From: Nonomuraea africana
GTDB lineage: Bacteria; Actinomycetota; Actinomycetes; Streptosporangiales; Streptosporangiaceae
Length of the DNA stretch: 64,000 bases
Direction: 5' to 3'
Assembly: GCF_014873535.1 (NCBI RefSeq)
Contig: NZ_JADBEF010000001.1
Coordinates: 2,232,001 to 2,296,000 of the forward strand
The notes under the pieces are model-generated. The model was not told where the DNA came from, made no database searches, and saw only the letters and a list, made by a program, of their open reading frames with translations. This document shows positions 52,775-61,537 of the stretch, piece after piece (position 1 is the stretch's first letter; each line of letters begins with the position of its first letter). The position numbers and the translations under genes are program-made.

Positions 52775-54442
52775 CTAGTACTGTCGCCGTGTTCCCTTGT
52801 ACGTGGCCCGATGCGCGCCGGTCCCGGTGAGGGAGCGGACCGACAGCTCGTCGAACCTGTCGGCGTCCGGCTGCTCCTTGCTCAGCAGCGCTCCCGCCAC
52901 CGCGCACAGGAAGCCGAAGGGGATCGACACCAGCCCCGGGTTCTCCATCGGGAAGACGGCGAAATCGACGCCACGGGGGAGTAGCGACAGGCTGGCCCCG
53001 GTGACCGGGTCGACCTTCCCCGACACCACGGGGGAGAAGAACACCAGCAGCAGCGACCCGGACAGCCCGCCGTACACCCCCGCGACGACGCCGGTGGAGT
53101 TGAACCTCTTCCAGAACAGCGACAGCACGATCGCCGGCAGGTTCGCCGAGGCGGCCATCGCGAAGGCCAGCGCCACCAGGAAGGCGACGTTCTGGTGCCG
53201 GGCCACCACGGCCAGCACGACCGCCAGCAGGCCGATCACCAGGGCGGAGAAGCGCGCGACCCCCACCTCCTGCGACTCCCTCGGCCTGCCGAACATCAGC
53301 ACGTGGCCGAAGTAGTCGTGGGCCAGGGAGGTGGAGGAGGCCATGACCAGACCCGAGACCACCGCCAGGATGGTGGCGAAGGCGACCGCGCCGATGAAGG
53401 CCAGCATGAGGTCGCCGCCGACGGGGCCGCCGACGTACTCGCCCAGGACCTGCGCCAGTTGCAGGGCCGCGGCGTTGCCCGCGGGGTCCTGGGCGGCGAT
53501 CGCCTCCCGGCCGACCAGGGCGGTCGCGCCGAAGCCCAGCGCCAGCGTCATCAGGTAGAAGACGCCGACCAGGCCGATGGCCCAGTTGACCGAGGCGCGG
53601 GCGGCGCGGGCGTCGGGCACGGTGAAGAACCTCGTGACGATGTGCGGCAGGCCCGCCGTGCCCAGGACCAGCGCCAGGGCGAGGCTGATGAAGTCGAGCT
53701 TGTTCAGCAGTGTCCTGACGGGGTCGCCCTCGACGTCCTGGGCGAACCTGCCGCCCGGCTGCAGGAAGTCGGGCCGGCCGCTGGCCTTGGCGGCGGCGCC
53801 CAGCATCTCGCTCAGGTTGAACCCGAACCTGCCCAGCACCAGCACGGTCAGCACGATCGTGCCCGTCATCAGCAGCACGGCCTTGATGATCTGCACCCAG
53901 GTGGTGCCCTTCATCCCGCCGAACATCACGTAGAAGATCATCATCGCGCCGACCGCGACGATCGTGACGACCTTGGCGGTGTCGGTGGAGACGCCGAGCA
54001 GCAGCGACACCAGCGCGCCGGCGCCCACCATCTGGGCCAGCAGGTAGAAGACCGAGACGGTGACCGTGGAGATGACCGCGGCGGTGCGGACCCTGGGCTG
54101 CTGCCGTACGCGGTAGGACAGGACGTCGGCCATCGTGAACCTGCCGGCGTTGCGCATCAGCTCCACCAGCAGCAACGTCAGCAGCCACGCGACCAGGAAG
54201 CCGATGGAGTAGAGGAAGCCGTCGTAGCCCGACAGCGCGATGATGCCCGCGATGCCGAGGAACGAGGCGGCCGACATGTAGTCGCCGGCCAGCGCCAGGC
54301 CGTTCTGCGGGCCGGAGAAGGTCCTGCCGCCCGCGTAGAAGTCTTCGGCGCTGCGGGTGTGGCCCCTGGCCCAGAAGGTGATCACCAGCGTGATCACGAT
54401 GAACAGGATGAACAGGCCGAAGGTCAGCACGGTCCCGCTCAT
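52775..54442 (-). CDS. actP: Cation/acetate symporter, ActP type
   Basis: A 555-residue sodium:solute symporter with about 13 membrane segments. FYAGGRTFSGPQNGLALAGD then YMSAASFLGIAGIIAL is the SSS signature region of ActP; LPHIVTRFFTVPDARAAR and AHDYFGHV are further family marks. It imports acetate and similar short carboxylates. ATG 54442 overlaps the DUF485 gene stop by four bases. The gene pair DUF485-actP is a standard arrangement. Confidence 0.93.
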   Translation of the reverse strand: MSGTVLTFGLFILFIVITLVITFWARGHTRSAEDFYAGGRTFSGPQNGLALAGDYMSAASFLGIAGIIALSGYDGFLYSIGFLVAWLLTLLLVELMRNAGRFTMADVLSYRVRQQPRVRTAAVISTVTVSVFYLLAQMVGAGALVSLLLGVSTDTAKVVTIVAVGAMMIFYVMFGGMKGTTWVQIIKAVLLMTGTIVLTVLVLGRFGFNLSEMLGAAAKASGRPDFLQPGGRFAQDVEGDPVRTLLNKLDFISLALALVLGTAGLPHIVTRFFTVPDARAARASVNWAIGLVGVFYLMTLALGFGATALVGREAIAAQDPAGNAAALQLAQVLGEYVGGPVGGDLMLAFIGAVAFATILAVVSGLVMASSTSLAHDYFGHVLMFGRPRESQEVGVARFSALVIGLLAVVLAVVARHQNVAFLVALAFAMAASANLPAIVLSLFWKRFNSTGVVAGVYGGLSGSLLLVFFSPVVSGKVDPVTGASLSLLPRGVDFAVFPMENPGLVSIPFGFLCAVAGALLSKEQPDADRFDELSVRSLTGTGAHRATYKGTRRQY

Positions 54443-54864
54443 CGGCGCCGCCTTCCGTGTCGGGGCTGGGGGGACCAGTTCTCGATGCGCCTGCGCTCGG
54501 CGAGCATCTGCTCGTGCCGCTCCAGTTCGGCCTGGCGCTGGTCGGCCTCGTCGCGCAGCTGCGCCGCCAGGGGATCGAGCATCCTGCGGGCGTAACGGGT
54601 GTAGCGCCAGGCCAGGACGAAGGTGGAGACGAACTGCAGGATGCCGAGCAGCAGCGCGACGTTGATGTTGCCGATGGCCGGATAGGCCATGAAGTCACGG
54701 GCGAAGGCCGACAGCGAGATGTAGAGGAAGTACCAGCCCAGGAAGGAGGCGACGATGCCGATCGCCAACCGGCGAAAGCGCGTTCTGAGGAGGCGGAACC
54801 TCCGGTCCTGGACCACATCCGCATACGGCCCCGGTGAGCCGTGACGCCCTGAGCCACCCATCAT
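54439..54864 (-). CDS. DUF485 membrane protein
   Basis: A 141-residue protein with two membrane helices (LAIGIVASFLGWYFLYISL and LLLGILQFVSTFVLAWRY) and a long charged C-terminus (RDEADQRQAELERHEQM). It is the DUF485 partner usually encoded with ActP (YjcH in E. coli). GGGAGGG lies four bases before ATG 54864. Its role is probably in transporter assembly or regulation. Confidence 0.88.
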   Translation of the reverse strand: MMGGSGRHGSPGPYADVVQDRRFRLLRTRFRRLAIGIVASFLGWYFLYISLSAFARDFMAYPAIGNINVALLLGILQFVSTFVLAWRYTRYARRMLDPLAAQLRDEADQRQAELERHEQMLAERRRIENWSPQPRHGRRRR

Positions 54865-55023
54865 GCGGCCCTCCCTGACTGTGATCACCCTCTGTGTCGG
54901 TGCGACTCCACAGTGAGATGAAACGATACGGACGGCTCCGCGCTTTTTCCGGGAAATGCGGGAACTCCCACTGCGCCCCCTGCCGGTCGGAGAAATGTCG
55001 GCGCCGTGAGGTTGAATGCAGGG

Positions 55024-55842
55024 ATGGATCGACAGTTGACAGTGATGGCCGTGCACGCACACCCCGACGACGAGGTGATCAGCACCGGCGGCATCCTCGC
55101 CCGCTACGCCGCCGAAGGCATCAGGACGGTGCTGGTCACGTGCACCAACGGTGAGCAGGGCGACGGGCCCGGCGGGGTGAAGCCGGGCGACCCCGGCCAC
55201 GACGACGCCGAGGTCGCCGAGCGGCGGCTGGCCGAGCTGCGCGAGTCCGTGGCGCACCTGGGCATCGAGCACGTCGAGCTCCTCGGATACCGCGACTCCG
55301 GCATGGACGGGTGGGAGGGCAACGCCCACCCCGACTCCTTCTGGAACGTGCCGGTGGAGCGGGCGGCGGCCCGGTTGGCGGAGTTGATGGAGCACTACCG
55401 GCCGCAGGTCGTGGTCACCTATGACGAGACGGGCGGCTACGGCCACCCCGACCACATCCAGGCCCACCGGATCGCGGTGGCGGCGACGGAGTCGACCGGC
55501 ATTCCGGACAAGCTCTACTACACGGCCGTGTCGCGGGCCGGGGTCCAGGAGATGTTCGAGTACATGCGGACGGCGGGCATCGAGATGGACGAGGTCGAGC
55601 TGCCCGACGACTTCGGCACACCCGACGAGCTGATCACCACGGTGGCCGACGTATCGCCGTATGTGGAGCACAAGGTTAAGGCGTTGCGCGCGCACGCCAG
55701 CCAGAGCGACAGCATCTTCCTGCTGCAGATGCCTGAGGAGGCCCAGCACCGCGTCTTCGCGACGGAGTCCTTCGTACGGAAGATCTGCAAGGTCGCCGCC
55801 CCCGACCACGAGGACGACCTGTTCGCGGGCCTGCGCGACTAG
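55024..55842 (+). CDS. PIG-L family deacetylase (mycothiol S-conjugate amidase-like)
   Basis: A 272-residue zinc-dependent deacetylase. The metal motif is HAHPDDE (residues 11-17), with GYGHPDHIQAH giving the third ligand and the catalytic Asp. LLGYRDSGMDGWEGNAHPDSF is close to Mca and MshB; the long substrate loop suggests mycothiol-conjugate amidase-type activity. ATG 55024 is used; a GTG 18 bases upstream is possible. A mycothiol enzyme supports an actinomycete origin. Confidence 0.86.
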   Translation: MDRQLTVMAVHAHPDDEVISTGGILARYAAEGIRTVLVTCTNGEQGDGPGGVKPGDPGHDDAEVAERRLAELRESVAHLGIEHVELLGYRDSGMDGWEGNAHPDSFWNVPVERAAARLAELMEHYRPQVVVTYDETGGYGHPDHIQAHRIAVAATESTGIPDKLYYTAVSRAGVQEMFEYMRTAGIEMDEVELPDDFGTPDELITTVADVSPYVEHKVKALRAHASQSDSIFLLQMPEEAQHRVFATESFVRKICKVAAPDHEDDLFAGLRD

Positions 55843-56246
55843 CCCGCCCCTCGGACGGCGCTTCTCGGGCCTTTCTGCCGGAGGGCGCCGTCTTCGAGCA
55901 GCTCCCCTCGGACGGCGCCGCCGTCGAACGGCCCCCTCGGACCGCTGTCGGCGGGCGGATTCCCCTGGAAGACCCTTGGATCGCCCCCCTCGAACGGCCC
56001 GGCTGGGCGGGCGCCTTCCCCCGGCGGCCCTCCCGAATGTGGCCACCCCTGGGCAGCTCTCCCCAGTGGGCGCCATCCCTGAGCGGCTCCTTGAGGCGGT
56101 CCTCGGGGCTGCCTCAGGTGCTCGCTCCGGGCGGTCCTCGGAGGGTGGCGCCGTCTCCTGGAGGTGCCCCTCAGACGGCCCTTCCGAGATAGCGCTTTCT
56201 CTGGCTGCCTCCGGGATCTCCGGGTTCACAGGAAGAACTGCAGCGG
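55843..56246. repeat. GC-rich region of degenerate CCCCTCGGACGGCGC-like repeats
   Basis: This 404-bp gap holds no gene. Variants of CCCCTCGGACGGCGC recur (from 55847, 55904, 55932, 55985 and 56167) among GAACGGCCC and CCTGGAGG elements. Near the PIG-L stop, GACGGCGC (55854-55861) pairs with GCGCCGTC (55885-55892), and GGCGCCGTC (55884-55892) with GACGGCGCC (55911-55919). These alternative hairpins could end PIG-L transcription. Confidence 0.55.
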
Positions 56247-56645
56247 TCAGGTGGGGGATTCCTGGAGGACCCAGCCATTTCCGTCGGGGTCGGAGAAGAA
56301 GGCGAAGGAGTTCCATCGGCCGCCGGGGCCGTCCGCCAGTGTCCCGTCCTTCTCGTAGTGCTGGATGCCGCTGACCTCGACGCCCCGCTCCACGAGCTGC
56401 GCGCGGGCGGCGGCGATGTCGCGGACCACCAGCTGCAGCCCCTGCACCACGCCCGGCGGGGTGCTGACCGGCGCACCGATGACGATCGAGCAGGCCGAGC
56501 CGGGCGGAGTGAGCTGCACGATCCGCACCGTGGCGTTGACCTGCGTGTCGTGGTCGGCGTGGAAGCCCGCCTGCTCGGTGTAGAACCGCTTGGCCCGCTC
56601 CACGTCGGCGACGGGGACGGGCACGACCTCGAGCTTCCATTCCAT
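56247..56645 (-). CDS. VOC family protein
   Basis: A 132-residue VOC domain: WKLEVVPVPVADVERAKRFY, YTEQAGFHADHD, ACSIVIGAP, VQGLQLVVRDI and FFSDPDGNGWVLQE. The final GNGWVLQE is a common VOC ending. ATG 56645 (MEWKLE) is chosen; a GTG five codons upstream is possible. Probably a small-molecule binding or glyoxalase-like enzyme. Confidence 0.85.
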   Translation of the reverse strand: MEWKLEVVPVPVADVERAKRFYTEQAGFHADHDTQVNATVRIVQLTPPGSACSIVIGAPVSTPPGVVQGLQLVVRDIAAARAQLVERGVEVSGIQHYEKDGTLADGPGGRWNSFAFFSDPDGNGWVLQESPT

Positions 56646-57057
56646 GGCGGACCTGTCCACGAGGGCACGGCTCCTTCACGAGAGCAGGGTGATGGTCCTC
56701 CAGATGGTAAGCAACGTGTTGCCGATGGCATAGGGCATGGTGTGGCCGAGCACCGTCACCTGCCTCTTGGCCGCGTCGGTGACCTGTGGCTCGTATCCGC
56801 ATCGTGCGCACCGCTCGAAGGGCCTCACCGAGTGCGGAGAACGACGAGGAGCCCGCCATGGCGACCCCGAAAGCGATTGGCGACTTCAACGGCGACATCA
56901 GGGGAGAACTCGTCCTGGCTCTGTTCGAGCAGGACCGTCCTGCCACATGGTGGGCCTTCGACGGCGATCGGGAGATCGCCCGTTTCCCCGCCTAGAGGGA
57001 CGTGGTCTTACCGAACACGCCTGGATCGGGTTCGGAGCCGGATGAGCCAGGCTGCGA
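56646..57057. other. Intergenic region with one weak small ORF
   Basis: A 412-bp gap between the VOC gene and the TetR gene. Apart from the 45-codon frame at 56858-56995, nothing convincing is seen. Confidence 0.4.
56858..56995 (+). CDS. Small hypothetical protein (45 residues)
   Basis: GAGGAG stands seven bases before ATG 56858, which opens MATPKAIGDFNGDIRGELVL and ends REIARFPA. The GDFNGD piece recalls FG-GAP/VCBS repeats but a single unit proves nothing. It could be a real small protein or the end of a decayed gene. Low confidence. Confidence 0.3.
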   Translation: MATPKAIGDFNGDIRGELVLALFEQDRPATWWAFDGDREIARFPA

Positions 57058-57675
57058 CTATGAGGGCGCCGCGCCGCCGACGAGCGCCGCCTGCAGCAGG
57101 GCGCGTGCCGACCAGCACATGGTCTCCACCGCCTCTTCATGGGAGAGGCTGGCGATGTCGGTGAGCCATATCAGCGCTTCGATGCCGCTGGCGGATCGGA
57201 TCGCCACGGCAAGCCGATGCACATCGATCTCTGGGTTGGTCTCACGCAGGGGTGCCAGGGCGTCCTCGATCCAGCCGATGGCTCGCCCTTGGCGGAGAAC
57301 CGGCTGGTCGGCGTCTTCGGCCGGTTCCAGCGACAGACGCAGGGACGTGCGCAGTTGCGGCTCCCACTCGACCGTCATCCGGGTGAAAGTCCTCATGACC
57401 AGGTCGAGCCGAGCCTGCGGATCGCTGGGCGCATTCTCGGGCAGCAGCGACTGCCGCTGGGTCTCGGGATGTACGGCAAGCAGCAGCGCGCGCTGATTGG
57501 GGAAGTACCGGTACGCCGTCGTCCGGGAGATCCCCGCTGCTGCCGCGGCCTTCTCCACGGTGGGGATAAGCCCCTGGGTCAGCAGCTCACGCGTGGCCGA
57601 GATGAGCGCTTGACGCGTGCGAGCCTTCTGCTGATGACGGCCACTCAATTCATATGGTACGGACATTCCCATCAT
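57058..57675 (-). CDS. TetR family transcriptional regulator
   Basis: A 205-residue regulator. The helix-turn-helix is PTVEKAAAAAGISRTTAYRY followed by FPNQRALL. Three ATGs cluster at the start; 57675 has GAAGG four bases upstream and is used, with 57672 and 57666 as alternatives. The C-terminal half is helical (HRLAVAIRSASGIEALIWL). It is divergent from the cupin gene and likely binds the repeated GTCCC/GGGAC elements in between. Confidence 0.87.
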   Translation of the reverse strand: MMGMSVPYELSGRHQQKARTRQALISATRELLTQGLIPTVEKAAAAAGISRTTAYRYFPNQRALLLAVHPETQRQSLLPENAPSDPQARLDLVMRTFTRMTVEWEPQLRTSLRLSLEPAEDADQPVLRQGRAIGWIEDALAPLRETNPEIDVHRLAVAIRSASGIEALIWLTDIASLSHEEAVETMCWSARALLQAALVGGAAPS

Positions 57676-57684
57676 GGTACCTTC

Positions 57685-57724
57685 GTCCCATGGGACTTGA
57701 GTCCCATATCGGAGTCCCATATCG
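57685..57724. promoter_or_regulatory. Multi-half-site operator between TetR and cupin genes
   Basis: Contains the perfect palindrome GTCCCATGGGAC (57685-57696), an inverted GGGACT/AGTCCC pair two bases apart, and two direct copies of GAGTCCCATATCG (57699-57711 and 57712-57724). Such a cluster of GTCCC half-sites in an 88-bp divergent gap is a strong candidate for the TetR binding site. Confidence 0.65.
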
Positions 57725-57763
57725 GCGTCAGTGACATGACGAAGCAGACCGGGTGATGCGCTC

Positions 57764-58117
57764 ATGGACCACGATCCCACCGCGACGAATCCCGACCTCT
57801 ATCGACTGATCTTCGAGAACGAGCGCATCCGTGTCCTGGAGTACAAGGACAAACCGGGCGACAAGACCACACCCCATCGGCATCCCGACAGCGTCATGTA
57901 CACGCTGAGCTCCTTCAAGAGGAGGGTTGCGGCCGGCGCCCGACAGGTGGATGTCGAACTCCAGGCCGGGCAGGTGCGATGGGTCGGTGCTCAAGAGCAT
58001 TCCGGCGAGAACATCGGCGTCACCGACACACACACGATCTTTGTTGAGCTGAAGGAACCACCGGCGAACGGCTCGCCATCGCCCGACAGCCCTCTGGGGC
58101 CTTCTGCTCAGAAGTAG
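57764..58117 (+). CDS. Cupin-like small protein
   Basis: A 117-residue protein: NERIRVLEYKDKPGDKTTPH followed by RHPDSVMYTLSSFKRRV, then HSGENIGVTDTHTIFVELK. Spacing of His residues suggests a cupin beta-barrel with a partial metal site. Similar proteins are annotated only as cytoplasmic or cupin. Divergent from the TetR gene and so probably regulated by it. Confidence 0.75.
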   Translation: MDHDPTATNPDLYRLIFENERIRVLEYKDKPGDKTTPHRHPDSVMYTLSSFKRRVAAGARQVDVELQAGQVRWVGAQEHSGENIGVTDTHTIFVELKEPPANGSPSPDSPLGPSAQK

Positions 58118-58310
58118 GTCGCGTCCCTACCAACCCAATGTGCCGCTCCTGACGTCGATCGAGAGACCAAGGGCCCGCGGCCCTCGTCGGGATGCCCGGC
58201 GTGGAGAGCCAGGCCCAGGTGACGCGCTCGTCCAACGATCACGTGGTGCCGCACGCTTGGCGCGACCCGAAGGAACCTCACCACACCACCAGAATCGAGA
58301 CGATCACATC

Positions 58311-58904
58311 ATGGCAAGTGTTGGCACCAGCCGTACATCCACAGCAATGGCCTTATGCCGCGCGCTATCGGTCAGCACTCCGCTCGCACTGACCGCAACA
58401 CTGTGCGCCGTGGTCCCCGCCCATGCCGGCAGCACCACGGCGGCCGCGACGAGCGCCTGCGGCATCCGGCCCTACGGCCTGATCGGCGCGCGGTGGAGCG
58501 AACTCGGCGGCGAGAACAGCGCGCTGGGCTGCCCGCGCACCTCCGAGGTGGACGTCTACCTGAACGGTGTCTGGGCCGGACGCAGGCAGAACTTCCTGCG
58601 CGGGCAAATGGTCTGGTCACCCCGGCAGGGGCCCAAGTTGGTGGTGTCGGCCTGGTCGATCGGCGGATACGCCTACGTCGACTGGCATACGACCGCCCCC
58701 CGCTCCTATGACCGCTTCCTCGTCCGCTGGACCAGCGCCGCGGACAGAGCCGGAACCCAGCGAGACCTCGGCGGCGGCACCGGCGGCCGGATGCGGGTCC
58801 GCGTGATGACCACCAGCGGCTACCGATTCATCGTCGAAGGCTGCGACAACGGAACCTTCAGCTCCAGCTGCAAGCAGGGCTGGACCCTCTCGGTGACCGC
58901 CTGA
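58311..58904 (+). CDS. Secreted protein with one LGFP-type repeat
   Basis: A 197-residue exported protein. ATG 58311 begins a signal peptide (MASVGTSRTSTAMALCRALS, then a hydrophobic core to VPAHAG). Next is one LGFP-like unit, GLIGARWSELGGENSALGCP followed by RTSEV, a module thought to tie proteins to the cell wall. The C-terminal 110 residues (YAYVDWHTTAPRSYDRFLVR) look fibronectin-like. A longer in-frame upstream reading is rejected since it would bury the signal. Confidence 0.72.
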   Translation: MASVGTSRTSTAMALCRALSVSTPLALTATLCAVVPAHAGSTTAAATSACGIRPYGLIGARWSELGGENSALGCPRTSEVDVYLNGVWAGRRQNFLRGQMVWSPRQGPKLVVSAWSIGGYAYVDWHTTAPRSYDRFLVRWTSAADRAGTQRDLGGGTGGRMRVRVMTTSGYRFIVEGCDNGTFSSSCKQGWTLSVTA

Positions 58905-59305
58905 TGGAAAGGGTCTCGAGGAACGCCCTGCTGGCCATCGCTCTCGTCATCTCGTCCGGCTGCGGCCAGGCGGGATCCGGCCTACCTTCGCAGAGCCCAC
59001 CGCCCGGGGACGGTCAGAGCGCAACGGCGGCACCCGCCCAGGAGTCCTGCGGAGAGACCGCCGACAAGGTCACGCAGCATGCGCGGCAGCCCGAAATCCG
59101 ATCGGTCACCATGCAGGGCCAGTGCACGCTGGTGTCGATCGAGACCACCCTCGGCGACGGCGAGTCGAGCACCGCCAAGAAGATCTGCGATTCGGCAGCC
59201 GAGGTGGCCTACTCCGGCGACACCAACTCCATCAGTGTGCAGGGCAGATCCGGCAAGGAACTCTCCGTGGGAATCGCCGGCGCCAAGTGCCTGGCACAGC
59301 CGTGA
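58904..59305 (+). CDS. Small lipoprotein, unknown
   Basis: A 133-residue protein whose ATG overlaps the stop of the LGFP-type gene by one base. The signal ALLAIALVISSGC ends in a lipobox Cys20. The mature part has a Ser/Pro linker and a small domain with Cys in QESCGETADKV, QGQCTLVSIETTLG and GAKCLAQP. It is probably an extracytoplasmic partner of the preceding secreted protein. Confidence 0.7.
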   Translation: MERVSRNALLAIALVISSGCGQAGSGLPSQSPPPGDGQSATAAPAQESCGETADKVTQHARQPEIRSVTMQGQCTLVSIETTLGDGESSTAKKICDSAAEVAYSGDTNSISVQGRSGKELSVGIAGAKCLAQP

Positions 59306-59396
59306 ATCGCGGCTCTCCGCAATCCGGGGTGAGGCGGATGGCCCTATCGTGTCCGAGCGCGGCGGTGTCGCCCCGTACGCGCCCAGCCGCGCCCGA

Positions 59397-59849
59397 TCAC
59401 GCCGCGACACGTCTGGTCGCCACAAGATAGGACCTGGTCATCTCCAGGGACAGCCCGATCGCGACGACCCCGAGAACTCCGTGGTACCACTGCCAGCCCA
59501 CGCCGATGCCGACGAACCCGTCCACGATCATGATCCCCGCACCGCCGACGACGGCCAGCAGCATCCCGGCCAGCACGAGCAGCATCAACGGTCTCGGCGC
59601 CCGGCGCCCCAGCGCCGTGACCGTGGCGATGGCGACGCACGCACCCAGCACGCCGGTCGCGGCTGCGAGCCACTGCCCGGCGGCCGCGTCCATGAAGTAG
59701 CCTTCGGTCTCCGCGGCAGATACCGGCGGGCCGCCAGGGAACCCGAGCCGGGCCTGCAGGGCGAAGGCGACCTTCCCCGCGGCGTACCCGAGGAACAGCA
59801 CCGCCATCGCGTACGACGGCCAGCTTCGCGGGCGATCAGAATCAACCAT
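59397..59849 (-). CDS. Four-helix membrane protein (DUF4345-like)
   Basis: A 150-residue membrane protein with about four hydrophobic segments (AMAVLFLGYAAGKVAFAL, AAATGVLGACVAIATVTAL, LMLLVLAGMLLAVVGGAGIM and VLGVVAIGLSLEM). ATG 59849 (MVDSDRPRSWPSYAM) is chosen; there is no clear ribosome site. Resembles small actinobacterial membrane proteins with no known function. Confidence 0.6.
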   Translation of the reverse strand: MVDSDRPRSWPSYAMAVLFLGYAAGKVAFALQARLGFPGGPPVSAAETEGYFMDAAAGQWLAAATGVLGACVAIATVTALGRRAPRPLMLLVLAGMLLAVVGGAGIMIVDGFVGIGVGWQWYHGVLGVVAIGLSLEMTRSYLVATRRVAA

Positions 59850-60018
59850 GACTGCGACCGTAGAGGCCGCACAGCGGCCATCACTCCCCATGGTGAGGGA
59901 GGCGCCTCCCCTACAAGGGGGAGCTCCAGGAGGGCGCTCGCCACAGCACCGCATCAGGATCACTCGGTTCCCGCCCGCGCCAGCTCACTTCGGAGCGCCA
60001 GGACGGGGAAGATGTTCC

Positions 60019-60300
60019 GCCGCCGAGCTCATCAAGGCGCACCAGCGGGGGGTGAAGGTGCGCGTCCTCGTGGACGGAGATCAGCGCGGCGCGGCCGTCG
60101 CCACCCAGCTCGCGGCCGCGCTCGGCACCGACGTCGCCGGCGACTCGTGGCTGCACGTGTGCACCGGGCCGATGTCGGGCGGCACCGCGGCGTGCATCGG
60201 TGACAAGGGCCAGCACAACAAGTTCTACCTGTTCTCCCGCGCCGGGGAGGCCTCCGGTGTGGTCGTGCAGTCCTCGGCCAACCTCACCGACCTGAACTCC
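60019..60300 (+). pseudogene. Phospholipase D-like remnant
   Basis: About 94 codons resemble the centre of a PLD-family secreted hydrolase: AAELIKAHQRGVKVRVLVDG, then the catalytic HxK motif in GQHNKFYLFSRAG and VVVQSSANLTDLNS. There is no plausible start or signal peptide and the similarity stops abruptly where the RibD_C gene begins on the other strand. The second HKD motif and both termini are gone. Confidence 0.65.
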
Positions 60301-60916
60301 GGGCGGCGCATCTCTTCTCGAAAGACGTCGTCGCTCGCGAGCGGCGGACTCGATAGAGCAGGTGCAGCACCCGGTCGCCCTGGATCACCACGTGCGGGTC
60401 CTCGAGCAGATGCTGGGCATCGACCGACCCGAAGTACCGCTTGCCTGAGCCGAAGACCACGGGCACGACATCCATCGCCACCTCGTCCACCAGACCGAGG
60501 GCGAATGCCTGCCCGCCGACGTCGCCGGCCGCCACGGCGACGGTGCGCTCCCCGGCCAGTTCCTTGGCCTTCGCGATCGCCTGGGCCGCATCGTCGACGA
60601 AGTGGTACGACGCCTCGGGGTGCCACCCGTCGGGCTTGGGCCGGTGCGACTCCACGACCACGTGTTCGCCCGCCGGCGGCGACCCCTCCCAGCCGTTGGT
60701 CATGTCGAACAGGTGACGCCCGATCACCATCGACCCGATGCTCGCCCACATCGGCTTGACGTACTCGGCCGAGGCCTGCGACACCTTCCCCACACCACCT
60801 TCGCCGAGCTCGACGTCGCCGTTGGAGTACCAGTCGAACAGCGGGCCGACCTGATCCTCCGCGTCGGCGATGAAGCCGTCCACCGACACGACGTTGTGCA
60901 TCACCACGGTGCTCAT
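60284..60916 (-). CDS. Dihydrofolate reductase-like (RibD_C) family protein
   Basis: A 210-residue reductase-fold protein: MHNVVSVDGFIADAEDQVGP, GSMVIGRHLFDMTNGW, VAVAAGDVGGQAFALGLVDE and VVPVVFGSGKRYFG. GGGAGATGTG precedes ATG 60916. The family usually ends near LLYRVR; here about 18 extra residues (SRATTSFEKRCAARSSGR) run across the junction with the PLD remnant, so the natural stop seems to have been lost in a rearrangement. Confidence 0.84.
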   Translation of the reverse strand: MSTVVMHNVVSVDGFIADAEDQVGPLFDWYSNGDVELGEGGVGKVSQASAEYVKPMWASIGSMVIGRHLFDMTNGWEGSPPAGEHVVVESHRPKPDGWHPEASYHFVDDAAQAIAKAKELAGERTVAVAAGDVGGQAFALGLVDEVAMDVVPVVFGSGKRYFGSVDAQHLLEDPHVVIQGDRVLHLLYRVRRSRATTSFEKRCAARSSGR

Positions 60917-61537
60917 CACATCTCCCAGGTGTTCCGAGGGGTTGGCCTTGCTCCGTTGTGAACCCGTTGGCCGGGCTCTCCTTTGCGGGTCGGCCGAGCC
61001 CTTGTCACTCAACGGCGTCGGCGGAACGCCCATCCGGCTTCAAGCCGATCTGCCAGATGGTCGAACGCCTCGGCCGGGATGTCCAGCAGGACGTCCACCC
61101 CGCCGACCGTCCTGCGGGACGCGGCTCTCCCGCTCCTGCCCGACGTGCTCTTCGAACGCTCGCTCACCCCCGACCTACATCATGCGTGCGCGGCTGCTCT
61201 GCTTCGCCGCAGTCCTCCCCACGCCGCGGGTCGGCATGATCGGAGCGCTCCTGTCCACGGCACCGCCACCTACGATCCGGAGTTCCCCTCGGCCTGCACG
61301 GACAGGTGTTCATGGCGATAGACCTGACCCTGCTGGGCGCGACAGCGGCGGCACTGCGCCGCCCCCAAGACCCACACTCCCTGACCATGAGCCCGGCCGC
61401 GTTTGTGTGATCCCCACAACTCCGGCCGCGAAGCACGCTTAGTCCCCGACATGACAGTTTCCGGGAGCAGCCGACAGTATGGAGGCCGGTTGGGGCGGGA
61501 CGGCCGCCGTGTTCCACGTCTTCGAAAGGCCCGCTCA
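60917..61537. other. Intergenic region, possibly decayed sequence
   Basis: These 621 bases before the carboxylase gene show no gene I can support. Short open stretches exist (for example a plus-strand one ending near 61410, GQVFMAIDLTLLGATAAALR), which may be the tail of a lost gene, but no family was recognised. Confidence 0.4.

Noticed and set aside
54865..56946. N-terminal extension of the DUF485 frame to an 835-residue minus-strand protein
   Set aside because: The extension crosses the PIG-L gene and a repeat region in antisense; the ATG at 54864 has a strong ribosome site.
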